A stretch of 64,000 nt of DNA from an uncultured Muribaculaceae bacterium (GTDB lineage Bacteria; Bacteroidota; Bacteroidia; Bacteroidales; Muribaculaceae), in assembly GCA_910586475.1 (NCBI GenBank), contig CAJUHM010000003.1:1-64000 (forward strand), given 5' to 3'. The notes beneath the pieces are model-generated. The model worked only from the letters and a program-made list of their open reading frames with translations, ran no database searches and was not told the DNA's origin. Positions 62,882-64,000 of the stretch are shown here, one piece after another; the first letter of the stretch is position 1; every line of letters starts with the position of its first letter. The position numbers and the translations under genes are program-made.

Positions 62882-63247
62882 TCAATGATTGCAGGCCTCG
62901 CGCGCCTGATCGCGGATCGACGACATCCGTTCAGCCTGTGATGACGACAAGTGGGGATAGTCATGAAGCAGAGCCGTGCTGAACCGCGTGGCATAGGGGT
63001 AGCGCTCCGACATCTCAGCCTCGATCCGTTCGATGTCGCCCATTGTCCGTGTCTCTTTCAGTCGGGGCAGCGAAGCTTCGGTCGCTTCTTCGAGATAGTC
63101 GAGCATCAGGTCATAGTCGCCGCTGTCGAGCGACTTGCCCTCATCGATTTTTGTCGCCACTCCCGCAATGTCGTTGCTGCTGCACGAAGCGCCGGCGATC
63201 CCGATCGAAAGGGCAATGATCAATCTGGAAAAAGTTTTTCTCATCAA
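62882..63247 (-). CDS. hypothetical lipoprotein, paralogue of the kinase-operon lipoprotein
   Basis: 121 residues. Signal peptide with lipobox GASC (Cys22). YDLMLDYLEEATEA, then IEAEMSERYPYATRFSTALL and SSSQAERMSSI mirror the spacing of motifs in the 172-residue protein downstream, at low identity. It lies 226 bases from it on the same strand. ATG 63247 and ATG 63244 are both possible. Function unknown. Confidence 0.7.
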   Translation of the reverse strand: MMRKTFSRLIIALSIGIAGASCSSNDIAGVATKIDEGKSLDSGDYDLMLDYLEEATEASLPRLKETRTMGDIERIEAEMSERYPYATRFSTALLHDYPHLSSSQAERMSSIRDQAREACNH

Positions 63248-63397
63248 CTGTCGGATTGCTAATTTTTGCGAATTTACAAAAAATGGTGCAAAAGACCTCT
63301 AAGAAACTGTTTAAATTTAATCCGAAATTGTTTATATGAATCAATCAAGGGGCGCCGTCAGCGGGGGCTGTGACAGTTATTGGGCGCGCCAGGGCAA

Positions 63398-63405
63398 TAT
63401 ATTTG
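63398..63405 (+). promoter_or_regulatory. -7 element of porV
   Basis: TATATTTG. A TTG at 63380-63382 is only 15 bases upstream, so the -33 element is uncertain. Leader of about 97 bases to ATG 63507. Confidence 0.5.
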
Positions 63406-63506
63406 CGTTTTTTGAGTTATAGTTATGTTGAACCTGACATTGGCCCGATGGAGTTTCATGCCATTCGGATTCCGCTGTCTGCTACAGTCTTTAAACATTA
63501 TTTGAC

Positions 63507-64000
63507 CATGACTATATCACGGATCTTTCGTCCAGCTCTCCTTCTCTTCGCGCTGGCGTTCACTTCGATGGATCTGCTTGCCGATTCGAAAGACGATTTC
63601 AATCCGGTTCAGACCGGAACAAACTCCCTGAACATTGCTCCGGATGCCCGTGGCGCTTCGATGGGTGATCTGGGTGCGGCTACCGATCCGGACGCCAACT
63701 CCCAGTACTGGAACTCCTCTAAATATGCTTTTGCCTATAGCCAGGGGGCTGTCTCGTTGAACTACACCCCGTGGCTTCGCAAACTTGTCAACGACATCTT
63801 TCTGGCAGATCTCGCCGGCTACTGGAAGCTCGGCTCCGGTGACAATCAGGCCGTCTCTGCCTCATTGCGCTATTTCTCGCTCGGAGAAGTGACAACAAAC
63901 TCTCCGGGCGACACTCAGGTCGCACAGACTCTGAATCCCTATGAGATGTCGTTCGACGTCGGATATTCCCGCAAGCTCTCCGAGAAATTCTCGATGGGAG
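63507..64000 (+). CDS. porV: T9SS outer-membrane protein PorV, 5' part
   Basis: The first 164 residues are in the window; the rest lies beyond it. Signal peptide 1-26, then SLNIAPDARGASMGDLGAATDPDANSQYWN, a stretch highly characteristic of PorV (LptO), and LNYTPWLRKLVNDI. PorV is a FadL-like barrel that shuttles T9SS cargo from the translocon to the PorU sortase. Its closeness to porU (5.5 kb) is consistent with the usual porU-porV neighbourhood. The 63248-63506 gap holds its promoter and nothing else. Confidence 0.93.

Overview
The window looks like a chromosome segment from a gut-type Bacteroidales, most likely of the Muribaculaceae kind (inference from gene content, not a search). The TAnnTTTG -7 promoter element typical of Bacteroidota recurs before many genes. 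Several type IX secretion (T9SS) proteins are present (PorU, PorV, a PorZ-like protein, and a cargo with a C-terminal sorting domain). The core genes are GC-rich and tightly packed, with ATGA overlaps.

Layout. 1-51: end of a tRNA-Asn. 264-32234: mostly core chromosome. It holds an S41 protease and mfd, xerD, a methyltransferase-like remnant and a YfhO membrane protein, an alpha/beta hydrolase, a Bax-inhibitor-1 protein, gap, an outer-membrane protein, a nitroreductase, leuS, rdgB, a PorZ-like protein, an envelope-modifying pair (acyltransferase 3 and an EptA-like transferase), lysS, gpsA, pgi, and a large GH85 endoglycosidase with LamG and T9SS sorting domains. 32316-50902: a minus-strand phage-head gene module (scaffold-like protein, major capsid, a head-completion-like protein, portal, two small proteins, GH24 lysozyme, lipoprotein). 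No terminase, tail, replication or phage integrase genes were seen with it.

The portal gene of that module is cut by an AT-rich element of about 12.2 kb (about 35561-47795). The two portal halves rejoin in frame through a GGTTC(A/G)TGA core, and integrase-arm-like repeats lie just inside both ends. The element carries a Bacteroidota-type tyrosine integrase, an excisionase-like HTH protein, a VapE-type primase/helicase, a Sak4-like ATPase, a DUF3871 protein, and no visible relaxase or type IV secretion genes. It therefore resembles a phage satellite or small integrative element. Its cargo is a strong candidate for an undescribed system. A structured RNA with nested helices, a possible pseudoknot and an oligo-U end (40982-41214) is followed by a six-gene collinear operon (41277-45983): small membrane protein, membrane protein with a conserved soluble tail, TerB-like protein, retropepsin-like protease, multi-spanning membrane protein, and repeat-containing soluble protein. 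A separate near-leaderless gene (37875-38492) encodes a two-domain protein with a Gln/Ser linker.

51105-64000: chromosome again. It holds a Na/Pi cotransporter, an RprY-like response regulator, rnhB, the T9SS sortase porU, tRNA-Ser(CGA), a minus-strand operon (lipoprotein, Hanks-type kinase, GH125 mannosidase, YjbQ), a second related lipoprotein, and the start of porV at the window edge. GH85 (cutting the N-glycan core) and GH125 (alpha-mannosidase) suggest use of host or yeast N-glycans, with T9SS exporting the endoglycosidase. No CRISPR array, rRNA or IS element was seen.
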